Origin: Gari tellinella
Taxonomy: Eukaryota > Mollusca > Bivalvia > Cardiida > Psammobiidae
Length of the DNA stretch: 64,000 nucleotides
Direction: 5' to 3'
Assembly: GCA_922989275.2 (NCBI GenBank)
Contig: OV277871.1
Span: 4,030,001 to 4,094,000, forward strand
In this document: piece after piece, positions 9,170-19,504 of the stretch
Layout: each line of letters starts with the position of its first letter
Numbering within the stretch: position 1 is the stretch's first letter
The notes under the pieces: model-generated
Seen by the model: only the letters and a program-made list of their open reading frames with translations
What the model was told of the DNA's origin: nothing
Databases searched by the model: none
Program-made: the position numbers and the translations under genes

Positions 9170-10085
9170 CATAGTTACATGTATGCCCCCATCAATAGTG
9201 GTGGGGGCTATATAGGAAACGCGTTGTCCGTTCGTCCGTCGGTATGCCGTCGCGTTTTTCCTGGACATTTCCCTTTTTTGAAAACTGTACATGATACCAT
9301 CTTCAAACTTGGTATACATTATCAGTCTTATATGGGGACACTCATTGACAGGTTTTATATTTCTTGCACAAAATTTGACAGAATTATGCCCCTTTTTAAC
9401 TTGAAATGTTTCTCTTTTTTTCTTGGAACATGCCTTTTTTTAAAAAACTGTTCATGATATTGTCTCCAAAAGTGGTACACATTATAAGTGTTGTATTGTA
9501 AGACTTTTCTTCAAGTATGACAGCTCTTGCACAAATTTTGACAGAATTATGCCCCTTTATAACATGAAATTTAGTTCCTTAATATGCATGTAATATTCTT
9601 TCGGCATGTCATTTTTGAAATCTATTTATGACATTGTCTTCAAACTTTGTACACATTATACGCGTGATGTTTGTACACTCTACTTAAAGTTACATAAGTC
9701 TTGCAAAAAATGACAGAAGTATGCCCCTTTCTTCTTAGATAAGACATTCTGCCATTTTCTTGAGAACTGTTTATGACATTGTCCTCAAACTCTGTGCACA
9801 ATATAAATGTTATGTTTTAACACTCTTTCTCAATTTTAATAACTCCTCCACAAAACTTGGTAGAATTATGCCCACTTTTTAACTTTATTATTTTCTTGAA
9901 AACTAGTTATGATATTGACTACAAACTTGAAACACATTATTTGTGTTAAGTTGGTATGCTTTTCTCCAAGTTTCATAACTCTTACACGTTTGACAGAGTT
10001 ATTTCCCTTTTCCACTTTAAATTTGCAAATTTATAAAGGTCAAATTTTTACTTGCTTTTTATGCCATACTGTGGGGTTTGTGACA
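9170..10085. repeat. Diverged tandem repeat, about 120-130 bp unit
   Basis: Starts with GGGGGCTATATAGGAAACGC and TCCGTTCGTCCGTCGG. At least five units then repeat the pattern GAAAACTG..ATGA.ATTGTCTTCAAACTT....ACACATTATA...CTTGCACAAAATTTGACAGAATTATGCCCCTTT with strong divergence. No gene is seen. Confidence 0.7.
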
Positions 10086-10094
10086 TTACAATTT

Positions 10095-10261
10095 TTTGAC
10101 AATTCTGAATGTTGATTTTAACCTGGAAGGCAAACAGTTTAGAGCCTGATCAGACGCCGGGTTACCCGGCGTCTGATCTAGCTCCAAATTGTTTGCATTG
10201 AAAATAATAGATTTAGTGTAAACGCGTTTATTGGGAAAGAATAACGTTTTCTCTACTGTAA
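10095..10261. mobile_element. F1 MITE, left end truncated
   Basis: The H1 hairpin is intact (about 10132-10195), followed by the right half through AACGTTTTCTCTACTGTA. The left terminus is lost at the junction with the tandem array. It shows the undisturbed ATAGATTTAGTG stretch that serves as empty-site comparison for 3040-5557. Confidence 0.8.
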
Positions 10262-10610
10262 GAAAGTATAGATTAAATATTTAAGTGTCTTGTTCAGGAA
10301 CATTGCGTGTGTTTAACATTATTTCCACGCATAGTGATTTAATTACCATTAAAATTCCACTTAGTTTGGTTTTTCGCATAAAATTTTCATGGTAACTGAT
10401 GAAGTTCAAAAATATATTTTCTTTCATCGCCCGTTTTACAATTCTCTTCTATTTTTTTCTCTCAAATTAACCGCCTCACTGACATACCCCGAGTAAAAAT
10501 ATATTATTTCCCGTTCAAATGCGAACTAAACGCATTATATTCTACGTGTACATTTGTATATGCAAAGCTATACATGTATATACAGAAAGTTTGTCATCAA
10601 GGTATCACCT
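10262..10610. other. No feature recognised
   Basis: AT-rich sequence with no open frame of note and no match to the repeat families seen elsewhere in the window. Confidence 0.4.
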
Positions 10611-10838
10611 TTAACTCATTATCCCCTAAAACGTCCAATGGACAATTCCAGTTTGAATAAAAACTGGTCCATTTTAGAATTTTTAGGGTTGTTTTTGTAA
10701 TAAATTGCAAAATGACAAAATGACCTGCAGGAGCCCTCTGATCAGGGACTTCACTGTTTGCATCGGACAAGTGTACTCTTCACAGGTACACATTTGGTGA
10801 AGAACGCATATATGCGTCACTAGGGTTCAATGAGTTAA
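10611..10838. mobile_element. F3 MITE, TTAA-flanked
   Basis: TTAACTCATTATCCCCTAAA at one end and AGGGTTCAATGAGTTAA at the other. It includes half of an H1-type hairpin (GGAGCCCTCTGATCAGGGAC). A TTAA duplication is the hallmark of piggyBac-type insertion. Confidence 0.75.
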
Positions 10839-10873
10839 CCCATTAATGAATATCGTCTTCAAAAGTAGACACT

Positions 10874-11282
10874 GGCAAACAATGTACAGTGAAACCCCTC
10901 TAAACCGGAACCTCTAAATACCGGAATTCTCTCTAAACCGGACAAAAACTTTGGTCCCGATTCCAACCCTTCTTTATTTTGATCCATTACACCATAAATA
11001 CGCCTTTTTACGTCTTTGGTTTATTATTAAATTGAAGAAAAAAGTTTGAATATGCTAGCAGATGATAGCTTTAAGCAGGTTGAAAGTAAAGCAGAATGCG
11101 CCTTAAGGCGCATTCTGTTTTACTTTCAACCTGATTTAAGTGCTCAGCTATCTTTCATACAAGAAACAAGTCAAAACCCCTCTAAACCGGAAACCCCTCT
11201 AAACCGGACATTTTTGTCCGGTTTAGAGGGGTTTCACTGTATATACTCTAATGAGACGTCTCATCAGGGTATACACTGTTTG
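10874..11282. repeat. H1-type palindrome split by F8
   Basis: GGCAAACAATGTA on the left and TATACTCTAATGAGACGTCT...ACACTGTTTGC on the right join into a near-perfect palindrome when the F8 element and one TA are removed. Confidence 0.7.
10885..11241. mobile_element. F8 MITE with internal H2 hairpin
   Basis: TACAGTGAAACCCCTCTAAA at 10885 is mirrored at 11241, with TA on both sides and about 357 bp in total. The ends carry repeated CTCTAAACCGG motifs. The interior holds an intact H2 hairpin (about 11068-11142) and F2-like sequence (CATAAATACGCCTTTTTACG). It therefore combines a TA-type terminus with an F2-type core. Confidence 0.85.
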
Positions 11283-11490
11283 CTACTGCATATGAAATGA
11301 TCTACTGTATGGACAAATACTGCAACTGCACACTTGTCTTCAGTCTTCAGATCACCCTTGTACATCAATACATTTAACACATTTACGCACAGTGGATTCT
11401 TCCATGTTTATATATTGGATTAGTCCATTTTTTTATCAAAGGGGTGCCTGGTCAAAATTTTTGTTTTGTTTTATATTGAAATTCCTATCA

Positions 11491-11530
11491 GCAAACAGTG
11501 TAGACTCTGATCAGAGTCTACACTGTTTGC
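11491..11530. repeat. Perfect 40-bp palindrome, H1 type
   Basis: GCAAACAGTGTAGACTCTGA followed immediately by its exact reverse complement, with no spacer and no mismatch. It is the shortest and cleanest H1 unit in the window. Confidence 0.95.
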
Positions 11531-11589
11531 CTATGTCCCATATATGGGATCGTGGGCATAAATGGGTTGATGAAATCTTCCAGCAAGCA

Positions 11590-11814
11590 TACAGTAGAAA
11601 AGACGTTATTCTTTCCCGTTTAAAAGCAAACAAAACGCAAACGCATATTACTAACATGTAGAAATTGACATCTATTTGAAATTTCTAACCATCTATTTTA
11701 ATCTAAGTGCCAAAATTACTCGGCGTCTGATCTGGCTCCAAACTGTTTGCAATGGCAATAATAGTTTTAGTGTACACGCGTTTATTGGGAAAGAATAACG
11801 TCTTCTCCACTGTA
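11590..11814. mobile_element. F1 MITE, reverse orientation
   Basis: TA-flanked termini TACAGTAGAAAAGACG and CGTCTTCTCCACTGTA. The left arm of H1 is deleted and the right arm kept. Confidence 0.85.
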
Positions 11815-11936
11815 TAGATGTAGATATGGCAATATTCAGGTTACACATTCTTTTAATTTGCCACCATACACAGCTTTTATACAGTAACACTAAAATAATT
11901 TGTTTAGCCTATACGATAAAATATGCCTCAAATAAT

Positions 11937-12146
11937 TACAGTGAACCCTCGCTATTACGACCACTAAAATGAAGGCTAATTGATTGTTTAATAGACAGGT
12001 GACAGCTTAAAGCAAGGTGGCAGTGAAACAGAAAGCTCCTGTAGGAGCTTTCTGTTTCACTGTCACCTTGCTTTAAGCGGTCACCTATCGTAAACACCCT
12101 AATAATTAACATAATTTAGTGGTCGTAATAGAGAGGTTTTACTGTA
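11937..12146. mobile_element. F4 MITE, full length (210 bp)
   Basis: TACAGTGAACCCTCGCTATT to AGAGAGGTTTTACTGTA, TA-flanked. The centre is an H2-type hairpin (GCTTAAAGCAAGGTGGCAGT and its mirror, tip AGCTCCTGTAGGAGCT). Exactly 210 bp, as in the copies at 21962 and 62765. Confidence 0.9.
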
Positions 12147-12299
12147 CCTTTAAGGACCACTGCATAAAACCTCGGATGTAGTTGAGTAATCATACGCCTT
12201 CAAACAGTAGCGCGTTCAAGTACCGTATGGATTGCATAGATTGCATCAGAAAACCGTAATAATTTACCTTTAACGACCGTTTGGCTGTTACCGATTGCG

Positions 12300-12957
12300 A
12301 ACAGACCGTTTCATTGCATTTAAAGTTTGAATTAAGATTATATAAAGCCGTATTATTCCTTGGAACCTCACTTGAAATCATAACAGGTCATGATTTCGAT
12401 GAAATATAGCAATTTTTGACGATATCAGTCCTAAATCTGTTCAACAGTAACCCTCCTCTAAGTAGGTTGCTCGGCTCCTATCAGGCACCTCATAGCCTCG
12501 AAGGCACCTCTTTTAGAAAAATTAGCCCATAATATTCAATGTTGCGTGTTCCGATTCACATAAAGTATACCAAACAGTCAATAGTGTTCGTGTGCATCTT
12601 AAAGCTGCGTTAGATGCAGAATAAATTATTGCATTGCACTTTTATGTACATAAATGTTGATGTTTTGACCACTTTTGGTTTAGAAATGATCGTGTAACGT
12701 TTGCACCGAATGACATTGGGGCGCCACATCGCAATAATGGAGCATACGATGATAACTAATTCACCAAGTGGACATTTTTACGTGGAACTACATTCCCCGA
12801 TTTCTAGAAAAAAGCAGAAAAATACTGTTTTGAAGCCAAATCGAAACTTGACTCACTTTTCTGCCATGTTTTTTGTGGCCTTTATCAACACCCGGAAATG
12901 GTCTCTCATCTAAATCGTAGTAGCTCTAAAAGAGCTGCCTAATACGTCGACAGGGTG
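12300..12957 (-). mobile_element. Solo end of the CACACCC transposon family
   Basis: Matches the left TIR of 3040-5557 in reverse, ending CTAATACGTCGACAGGGTGTG. It retains the segment missing from that element's right arm. The opposite end is absent, so this is a truncated or one-ended copy. Confidence 0.8.
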
Positions 12958-13123
12958 TGTATATCGAGGACATTTAAGGATACATATTAAGCCCTAATAA
13001 GGGAATTAACTTTTTAATTCTATTTTCAGCAAACTTGTTCAGAGTAATGTCTCGTTGACAGAATAGACGTTAAAGTGGTTTTCTATCATAAGGGTTTACC
13101 GCCATATGCACAGAACAATGTAT
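12958..13123. other. No feature recognised
   Basis: Short spacer with no repeat match or open frame of note. Confidence 0.4.
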
Positions 13124-13374
13124 TACAGTGGAGAAAACGTTATTCTTTCCCAATAAACGCGTTTACGCTAAAACTATCATTTTCAGTGCGAACAGTTTGA
13201 AGCCTGATCAGACGCCGGGTAACTCGGCGTCTGATCAGGTTCCAAACTGTTTGCCACTCAGATAAAAATGAAAAGTCAAAATTGTCAAAAAATTGCCCTT
13301 TTCTACATTTTGGCGATTTGCGTTTGCGTTTCGTTTGCGTTTAAACGGGAAAGAATGACGTTTTCTCCACTGTA
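13124..13374. mobile_element. F1 MITE, full length
   Basis: TTACAGTGGAGAAAACGTTA to GACGTTTTCTCCACTGTA, about 251 bp, with a clean H1 hairpin. It is one of the best-preserved F1 copies and could serve as a reference. Confidence 0.92.
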
Positions 13375-13539
13375 TTACGAACATGCTGAGTGCAGATCAT
13401 CCAGATGAGAGCTACAGGTGTTGTGTTATATCAGTTTTCTGGGTCCACTCTGTTTTCAAAGGTATTAAAAATGACTGAATTATGATAATTATTTCCCTGT
13501 ATAGCATGATTCATGTGTATATATGGGTTACTGTTGTTT

Positions 13540-13662
13540 GTTGACTATATTGAACATTGATTGATACCAAATATGTAATCCACATAAAATAAAGTTGTTA
13601 TTATTACTATCATTACTATTATTGTTATTATGATAATTGTTATTATTATTATTATTATATCG
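13540..13662 (+). repeat. Retroposon-like 3' tail with ATT/TTA microsatellite
   Basis: An AATAAA at about 13587 is followed by a TTATTATTAC-type trinucleotide run to 13662. This layout is common at the 3' ends of LINEs or SINEs, although the body upstream is not recognisable. Confidence 0.5.
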
Positions 13663-13871
13663 GCCTTCGTGGTCAATTCCTGCGCACCACAACTCCCAAC
13701 CGTTGTAAAATACCGTTTCACAACGGTAGAACATAGATTATTTCTTAATTATACGGGGGTTAGTGCCTGGATATATTTAAAACAAGTTGAAACAAACCTA
13801 AATGCATTTAATTTTCCAAAAAACAATCGAGAGTATAAACAAAGCACATGCATACAAAGGAATAAAATTAC

Positions 13872-13899
13872 CTTCACTTAAGACCGACGCATCCGCCAT
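13872..13899 (-). CDS. Candidate tiny first exon (ATGGCGGATGCG...)
   Basis: On the minus strand, AAAATGGCGGATGCG gives a start codon in a YY1-like context, 9 codons and then AAG|GTAATT as a possible donor. The upstream 80 bp are richer in CpG than the surroundings and include CACCAATT, a CCAAT-type site. The peptide would begin MADASVLSE. No downstream exon was identified, so this rests on start context and donor alone. Confidence 0.25.
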
Positions 13900-14042
13900 T
13901 TTAATTGGTGATCGACTTTGCTGCCCTGACTTTGTCGCTATTAGGACGCGGGACATTTCTGCTGATTTGATTGTAATTTATCCATGTAAATATCAACTGA
14001 ATGTTATAATTAGAGATTGAAGATCAACATTTTTTTATGTAA

Positions 14043-14260
14043 TTTATTCTTTCCCGTTTACACGCAAACGCAACGCAAACTCATCGCAATCAAACGTAGA
14101 TAAAGACAACTTTCCGACAATTCTGACTATTCATAATCATCTGAGTGGCAAACAGTTCGGTTTACCCGGCGTCTCATCTGGCTCCAAACTGTTTGTATAT
14201 GAAATGATAGTTTTTGCGTAAACGTGTTTATTGGGAAAAAATAACGTTCTCTCCACTGTA
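14043..14260. mobile_element. F1 MITE, left end lost, next to F4 remnant
   Basis: The interior and right end are intact to CTCTCCACTGTA at 14260. The sequence that follows at once, GTGGTCGTAATAGAGAAC, is the right end of F4, so F1 appears inserted into or fused with an F4 copy. Confidence 0.75.
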
Positions 14261-14563
14261 GTGGTCGTAATAGAGAACTTTTAATAAGAAATGACTGTTT
14301 CAGTCACTTCTGCACTCTAACACATACAGTTTTTATCGGATATTCACTAAACTTGCTGAAAATGTTTAACTATATAAAATTTAGGTCTAGTTTGATTATT
14401 ACAAAAATCGCATGTGGCATATCTACGTACATGTGGCTCGTATTTAGGGTTTGTTTGTTTGTTACTGTTGTTACAGACAGATAAAACCTCAACAAAAACT
14501 ATGCCTGAACCACGTCGTGCAGGGGCCTAGAATTCACCTCCTTTTATTTTGACGCTATATAAT
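14261..14563. other. No gene seen; F4 tail at start
   Basis: After the F4 remnant (to about 14285) there is AT-rich sequence with no recognised feature. Confidence 0.4.
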
Positions 14564-14925
14564 ATACCTTGTTCCCTCTCTACAACGGCCCTCCCAACAA
14601 CGATTCCCTCCTTACAACGACGTTTGTCGCAGTTCCCTAACAGGACAAGTATGTCTAACGCTTTTACTGCTGTAATATCGTCTGCTTAAAGTTGTCGTCT
14701 GCTGTTTTTCCCAAAATTACATATTTTACATTTTGACAGAAAATACTTAATGATGAGTGACAAACAGCTTGAATCCAGATCAGACGCCGCGTTATGCGGC
14801 GTCTGATCTGGATTCAAGCTGTTTGTAAATGTAAACCAATTTTCCCTCTCTATAACGACTCCCTCCGTACAACGCACACAATCAGTGTCTCCCATTGGTT
14901 GTCGTTGTAGAGAGGGAGCGCTGTA
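14564..14925. mobile_element. F5 MITE with H1 hairpin
   Basis: The left end TACCTTGTTCCCTCTCTACA and right end AGAGGGAGCGCTGTA are TA-flanked, about 362 bp. The subterminal zones repeat CTCCCTC..ACAACG motifs. The centre (14761-14825) is an H1 hairpin with perfect 30-bp arms and a 5-base GTTAT loop. Confidence 0.88.
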
Positions 14926-15897
14926 CTACATGTATACTGTCAATATTGTATTATGGAGACCACTAAAGACAAGTTGGTCATAAGATTAGAACAATCTCCA
15001 TAACTATCTGAAGCATATGTCTATTCCATTCAATTGTCCTCATGCTAATTCTGAAAAAAAATATTTGACATTCTGACACATTTTGAAAATCATTTTTGGG
15101 TATAATATGAGAACCCTATGAAACTACACGAGAACAACTTCCTTTTAATAGATTTCATCGAACCCTTTGATCTCTGAATATATGTCGTCTGCTTAAGGTT
15201 TTAGATGGGTAATGCTTATCGAAATGAATCCGCAAAAACTATACACCATCTAATTCAGTATCCAATTCTACATCATTTTCCAGAGTTAAAAGAATTTTCA
15301 CCTCATATAACTTGAAATTATGGATATTTTTGTCTTGTTACCCTACTTTTCAAAAAACTACCCGTCTTTTTTCTTTCCGAGGATAAAACATTACAAATAT
15401 TAATAAAAAGATCAAAATTTATTCATGCATTTATACCTAAGACATTGTTGTATACAAATACAAGCAGAACAATTAAATATTTTGCATAATACATTAAAAA
15501 AAATTCTCTTATATTTCGGAAAAAATAATTTATGAGTCAATTTTTTCTCAAAAATCATTTTTTACGTTTTAGCAAAACTGAGATTTTTATAAAAATTAGG
15601 CAGGGGCATTCATACTGACTACTCTTAAAATTATCTACCATGTCTCTAGAACAAAATAAATTTTTTTTTAGGAAGGTTGACCTCATGTTACTTGAGAAAA
15701 ATGAAATTGTGTTTGAGAGGGGTCAACATTTGTGGGAAAGTAAAATCAAGGAAAATTGAAGTTTTTTGATAAAACATGCACTGTCATTTGCAAATAGTTG
15801 TGGAATCCACAAAGAATTGTCAATTTATAGCTATTGTCTGTTTTACAAATTTTGTTCAGCAAGAAAAACAATATTCTCCAGAAAAAAATTAGAAAAA
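14926..15897. other. AT-rich stretch, no gene seen
   Basis: Nearly 1 kb of AT-rich sequence without open frames of note. TATACTGTCAATATTGTATT at about 14933 resembles the terminus of the MITE at 15898, so part of this may be an older relative. Confidence 0.4.
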
Positions 15898-16112
15898 TAC
15901 AGTCAATCTTGTATAAAGCAACCACCTTACGAATAAGCGTGCATACCTCTTCATTATGTTACTATCTACTAATTAACTCAGGGTAGAAATAGTTAATAAA
16001 ACTCTTACTGAAGCACTCTGCATTAGTTTTATCCGACATTAAACAGACAGTTCCATACAAGACAAAATATGGGTCTTCAATGGAGTGATCGCTTAATACA
16101 AGATTGACTGTA
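15898..16112. mobile_element. TA-flanked MITE, CAGTCAATCTTGTATAA termini
   Basis: TACAGTCAATCTTGTATAAA at the left is mirrored by TTAATACAAGATTGACTGTA at the right, about 215 bp. A similar terminus recurs at about 20619 (TACAGTCAATCTTTATC). Confidence 0.75.
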
Positions 16113-16197
16113 AAAGTTGACAATGATTACAAAGTTTCATAACGAGATGGCTGGTATGTTGCAACCCAATAATTGCAATAGATATCCAACCATTTAC

Positions 16198-16406
16198 TCT
16201 ATAGGTTATTTTAAGTATTGAAAACAGATGGTTGCTTAAAGCAGGCTGAAATTAAAGCAGCATACATTCTGCTTTACTTCCAGTCTGCTTAAACTACAGT
16301 CTGCTTAAATAAATGATATTTATTGTGCATATTAATGACTGTATAAAGTTAAACTATTTACTTGAGTGAAGGAATAAATTAAATGTGTCTATGGAGTAAA
16401 GGGTTG
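16198..16406. mobile_element. F2 MITE, diverged
   Basis: The H2 hairpin (GCTTAAAGCAGGCTGAAATT with a shortened tip) is followed by the F2 right-hand part ending ATGGAGTAAAGGGTT. The TTAA ends are eroded. Confidence 0.65.
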
Positions 16407-16561
16407 ATGTAGGAAAACATTTTTGGCATGTACCACAGGTTTGATTTACAGTCAGACCTGTATTTAATAGGCAGTCTGTTCCTCTACGTTTGTTGTGGTT
16501 CTGGGGCTTATTTGTCACAGGGAATGTTTTCAGTTTATTAGACCGAGATTATCCCCTATGC

Positions 16562-17361
16562 TACAGTGGAGAAAACGTTATACTTTCCTGTTTACACGCA
16601 AACGTAAAACAATAAAATGCAGAAAAGGACAATTTTTTGACAATTCTGACATTTCATTGATATCTGAGTGGCAAACAGTTTGAAGCCCGTTACGCAGAAT
16701 AGTGGACACGCAGGTGGCCCACTTGCTCTCATTTTCGAGCATTAAAATAAGAAGGGCATTTTTACATAACTTTTAATAACTTTTTTTTCTGGACAGATAT
16801 CGTTCCTGTGCAAACGGCCTGTGTTAGTTTAAACATTTTCCTTTATGATGGAATTTGTTTTGAAAAAATATTTTAATAAGATTTTGGTCCTTTTTTAAGT
16901 TTAAAAAGACACCTCTAAATCACATTAAACAAAGAGTAAAATGCTGAAAATAAGCCTCGACACGGATAATATAACACGACCTTGTGCATTTATACAAATC
17001 GATATCAATTCTGTGCAAACGGGCTCGTGTACTTGACTATTTGTTCTTTCTTTTGATATAAATTTAAGAATTGTAAGTTAATGTTAATTTGGTCCTTTTT
17101 CAAATTGAAAATAAAATTAATATGTTCAAAGAGTCGTCGGGAGTTTCCGTAAATACCGAGCGGTAAGAGCCGAACATTGACGGGCACGCAAGCTAGCGTA
17201 GGACAGTTTATCGATAATCTATCGGTGTCCACTATTCTGCCTAACGTAATCAGGCGCTGGGTTTACCCGGCGTCTGATCAGGCTCCAAACTGATTGCACT
17301 GGAAATAGTACTTTTAGCGTAAAAGCGTTTACTGGGAAAGAATAGCGATTTCTCCACTGTA
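16562..17361. mobile_element. F1 copy split by a 560-bp element
   Basis: TACAGTGGAGAAAACGTTAT at 16562 and ATTTCTCCACTGTA at 17361. The H1 hairpin is interrupted at 16687 and resumes at about 17247 (ATCAGGCGCTGGGTTTACCC). Confidence 0.85.
16687..17246. mobile_element. Nested element with GCAGAATAGTGGACAC termini
   Basis: CGTTACGCAGAATAGTGGAC is mirrored at the right as GTCCACTATTCTGCCTAACG. Inside are two direct repeats about 200 bp apart (CTGTGCAAACGG...TTTGGTCCTTTTT at about 16815 and 17010). The 75-codon minus-strand open frame 17232-17005 spans one repeat and has no recognised domain. Confidence 0.75.
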
Positions 17362-17654
17362 AGAGCTAAAAGGAAGGCGGATTGGTGGTTTTAATCCAAA
17401 CACGCTGCTTTGGAACAAATGAGATTAGCCGAAATCATCTTCCTGTAATCATTATCATGTCATCTCATCATGCATCTCTCATTTATGGGCGCTTGTCTCG
17501 CAGATCCTGGCAAATCTAGCTCTTCATTGGCAGACTCAACAATTTTTACCGTCCGCACAATAGTTATAATCCACTAAAACTTGTTTTTTCTTTTATTTCC
17601 GCATCGGCCACTCGTCGATTTGCAAAAATTTCCACTCAGGGCTCGATTTCTTAC
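17362..17654. other. No feature recognised
   Basis: Unique-looking sequence with no open frame of note. Confidence 0.4.
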
Positions 17655-17754
17655 AGGGCCCCGACACGATTGCTTTTTGAGAGAAAAATATATATACCTT
17701 CTGACGATTTTTTTCTCTAAAAAAAATCAATCGTGACGGGGCCCCTGTGCGCAG
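17655..17754. mobile_element. Short palindromic MITE, CAGGGCCCC termini
   Basis: ACAGGGCCCCGACACGATTG is mirrored by CAATCGTGACGGGGCCCCTGT, about 100 bp in all. The CAGGG start suggests a hAT-type element, although no clear target duplication was found. Confidence 0.7.
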
Positions 17755-17870
17755 TCAAGCATTAACCATCTAAAAATTATCTTCCTGAAATATTGTATTA
17801 TATTTGAGAAAACATGGCATTGCAAGCAAACAGTTTGGATTCTGATCAAGTGCTGTTAATAGGTATATAT

Positions 17871-17958
17871 CAGGGGCCCGTTTCATAAAACTTCGTACGG
17901 CTTTTGTAATCTGACTTACGACAAAAATTGTTGTACGAAGTTTTAAAACGGGCCCTTG
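17871..17958. mobile_element. Short MITE, CAGGGGCCCGTTTCATAA termini
   Basis: CAGGGGCCCGTTTCATAAAA at the left pairs with TTTTAAAACGGGCCCTTG at the right, with CTTCGTACG and TGTACGAAG inside. This hAT-like terminus is widespread in aquatic animal genomes. Confidence 0.75.
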
Positions 17959-18053
17959 ATCAGTATTCGAAATGTGTGCACATGCAAATCAAATTATTAA
18001 CCCATGTCACTGTTTTACCCAAAGTAGGCCAACAATAGATCTAGTTATTTGCA

Positions 18054-18117
18054 AACAGTTTGGACACTGATCAGACGCCATGTAACGCGGTGTCTGATCA
18101 GGGTCCAAACTGTTCAC
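18054..18117. repeat. H1 hairpin, solo
   Basis: GCAAACAGTTTGGACACTGA and its mirror, with tip GACGCCATGTAACGCGGTGTC. No F1, F3 or F5 termini are seen around it. Confidence 0.75.
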
Positions 18118-18682
18118 AATCATTTCAAATTTGAGAAATAAACCCGACGACAATAGTAAATTGTTTAAAATTGATGGCATCATGGGCGAAGGGGTAAACG
18201 GTCATTATTATACAAATTTATAACATCTCATCGAAGATGAATTGAACCTGTAAAGTAGCCTTTTCCTTACTGAAGTAGATCTGGTTCAGATGTATTTGGA
18301 AATGTGAATTGTTTGTATACATACAATGACAATTGCACCAAAAAAACCTTACTCTCGCAGTCACCTTGATTAGATCTTGGTTTGAGGTGCACTGCATGTC
18401 AACCTCAGCTTCACACTAAGCAATAGTGTCGCCTAGTTGTCGAGTGCTACTGTTCTAAATTCAGAATTTTTACTTTTTCATTTTCAAAACAGGACCAGAT
18501 CGATTGATTTTTTCGGTGTCTCATTAGGACCCAAACTGTTTGTAAAGGTCAGCAAGGGGTGTCAATAGCCCTCTGGCCAGGGTCTGCACGGTGTGTTATA
18601 CTTTAAATAGATTTATGGAACCTCCATCGAGAGTCAATTTTAATAAGTAATTTATCACAAAACGGACAATTCCATTTGAAAA
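18118..18682. other. No gene seen; half H1 near 18500
   Basis: Contains one half-hairpin of H1 type (GGTGTCTCATTAGGACCCAA, about 18518-18545). Otherwise nothing recognised. Confidence 0.4.
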
Positions 18683-19018
18683 TACAGTGCTCATTCTCTA
18701 CAACGACATCCAATGGGAGACAAACATTGTGTGCGTTGTTCGGAGGGAGTCGTTATACGGAGAGAAATTGGCTTACATTAAATAAAATTACGCTGCGTCT
18801 GATCTGGATTCTTGTTTGTCACTCGTCAGTAATATTTTTTTGTCAAAATGTCCAATACATGTATGTAACTTTGAGACAGCAGGCAACAATTTTTAGCAGA
18901 ACGACATTGCAGCCGTGAACAGGTTGGACATAATTGAATTGTTTGGGGAAGAGCGGCAAGCGTTGTTGTAAGGAGGGAATCGTTGTTGGAATGACCGTTG
19001 CAGGGAGGGCTCACTGTA
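18683..19018. mobile_element. F5 MITE, reverse orientation
   Basis: TACAGTGCTCATTCTCTACA to AGGGAGGGCTCACTGTA, TA-flanked, about 336 bp. The H1 hairpin is reduced to one arm (GCTGCGTCTGATCTGGATTC). Confidence 0.85.
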
Positions 19019-19122
19019 CATGTATCAGCATTGTAAGCCGGGTAAAGCCTTTTCTACCATACTAGGTTTAACTATTTTCCTAATACATACGAGTATGCTT
19101 TACTAAATCTCACTGACAGTAA

Positions 19123-19247
19123 AACCTCTTTATTACAACCACTAAAACAAAGGCTAATTGGTTGTATAATAGACAGCTGGCAGCTTAAAGTAAGGTGACC
19201 AGTAAAACAGAAAGCTCCTAAAGGAGCTTTCTGTTCTAGAGTTAACC
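19123..19247. mobile_element. F4 MITE, right end truncated
   Basis: CAGTAAAACCTCTTTATTAC start and an F4-type H2 hairpin that breaks off after AGGAGCTTTCTGTTCTAG. Confidence 0.75.
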
Positions 19248-19269
19248 CTTATCGTGCTAAGCATGATTT

Positions 19270-19500
19270 GGCCAATTCAGTGTTCCCTTCCTACAACGGC
19301 CCTCTGGATAACGATTCCCTCCTTACAACAATGCTTGCTGCTGTTCCCCAGACAAGACATTTATGTCCAACCCTTTCACGGCTGCGATATCGTCTGCTTA
19401 AAATTGTCTTCTGCTGATTTTCTCAGTCACATATTTGACATCTTGACAGAAAAAAGCCCCATAATACCGAGTGACAAACACCTTGAAACCAGATCAGACA
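19270..19500. mobile_element. F5 MITE, right end truncated
   Basis: CAGTGTTCCCTTCCTACAAC start and F5 interior to half of an H1 hairpin, then an abrupt change into the tandem array. Confidence 0.75.
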
Positions 19501-19504
19501 ATGT

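Noticed and set aside
13528..13734. Minus-strand open frame with poly-Asn
   Set aside because: The Asn run is the translated ATT microsatellite.
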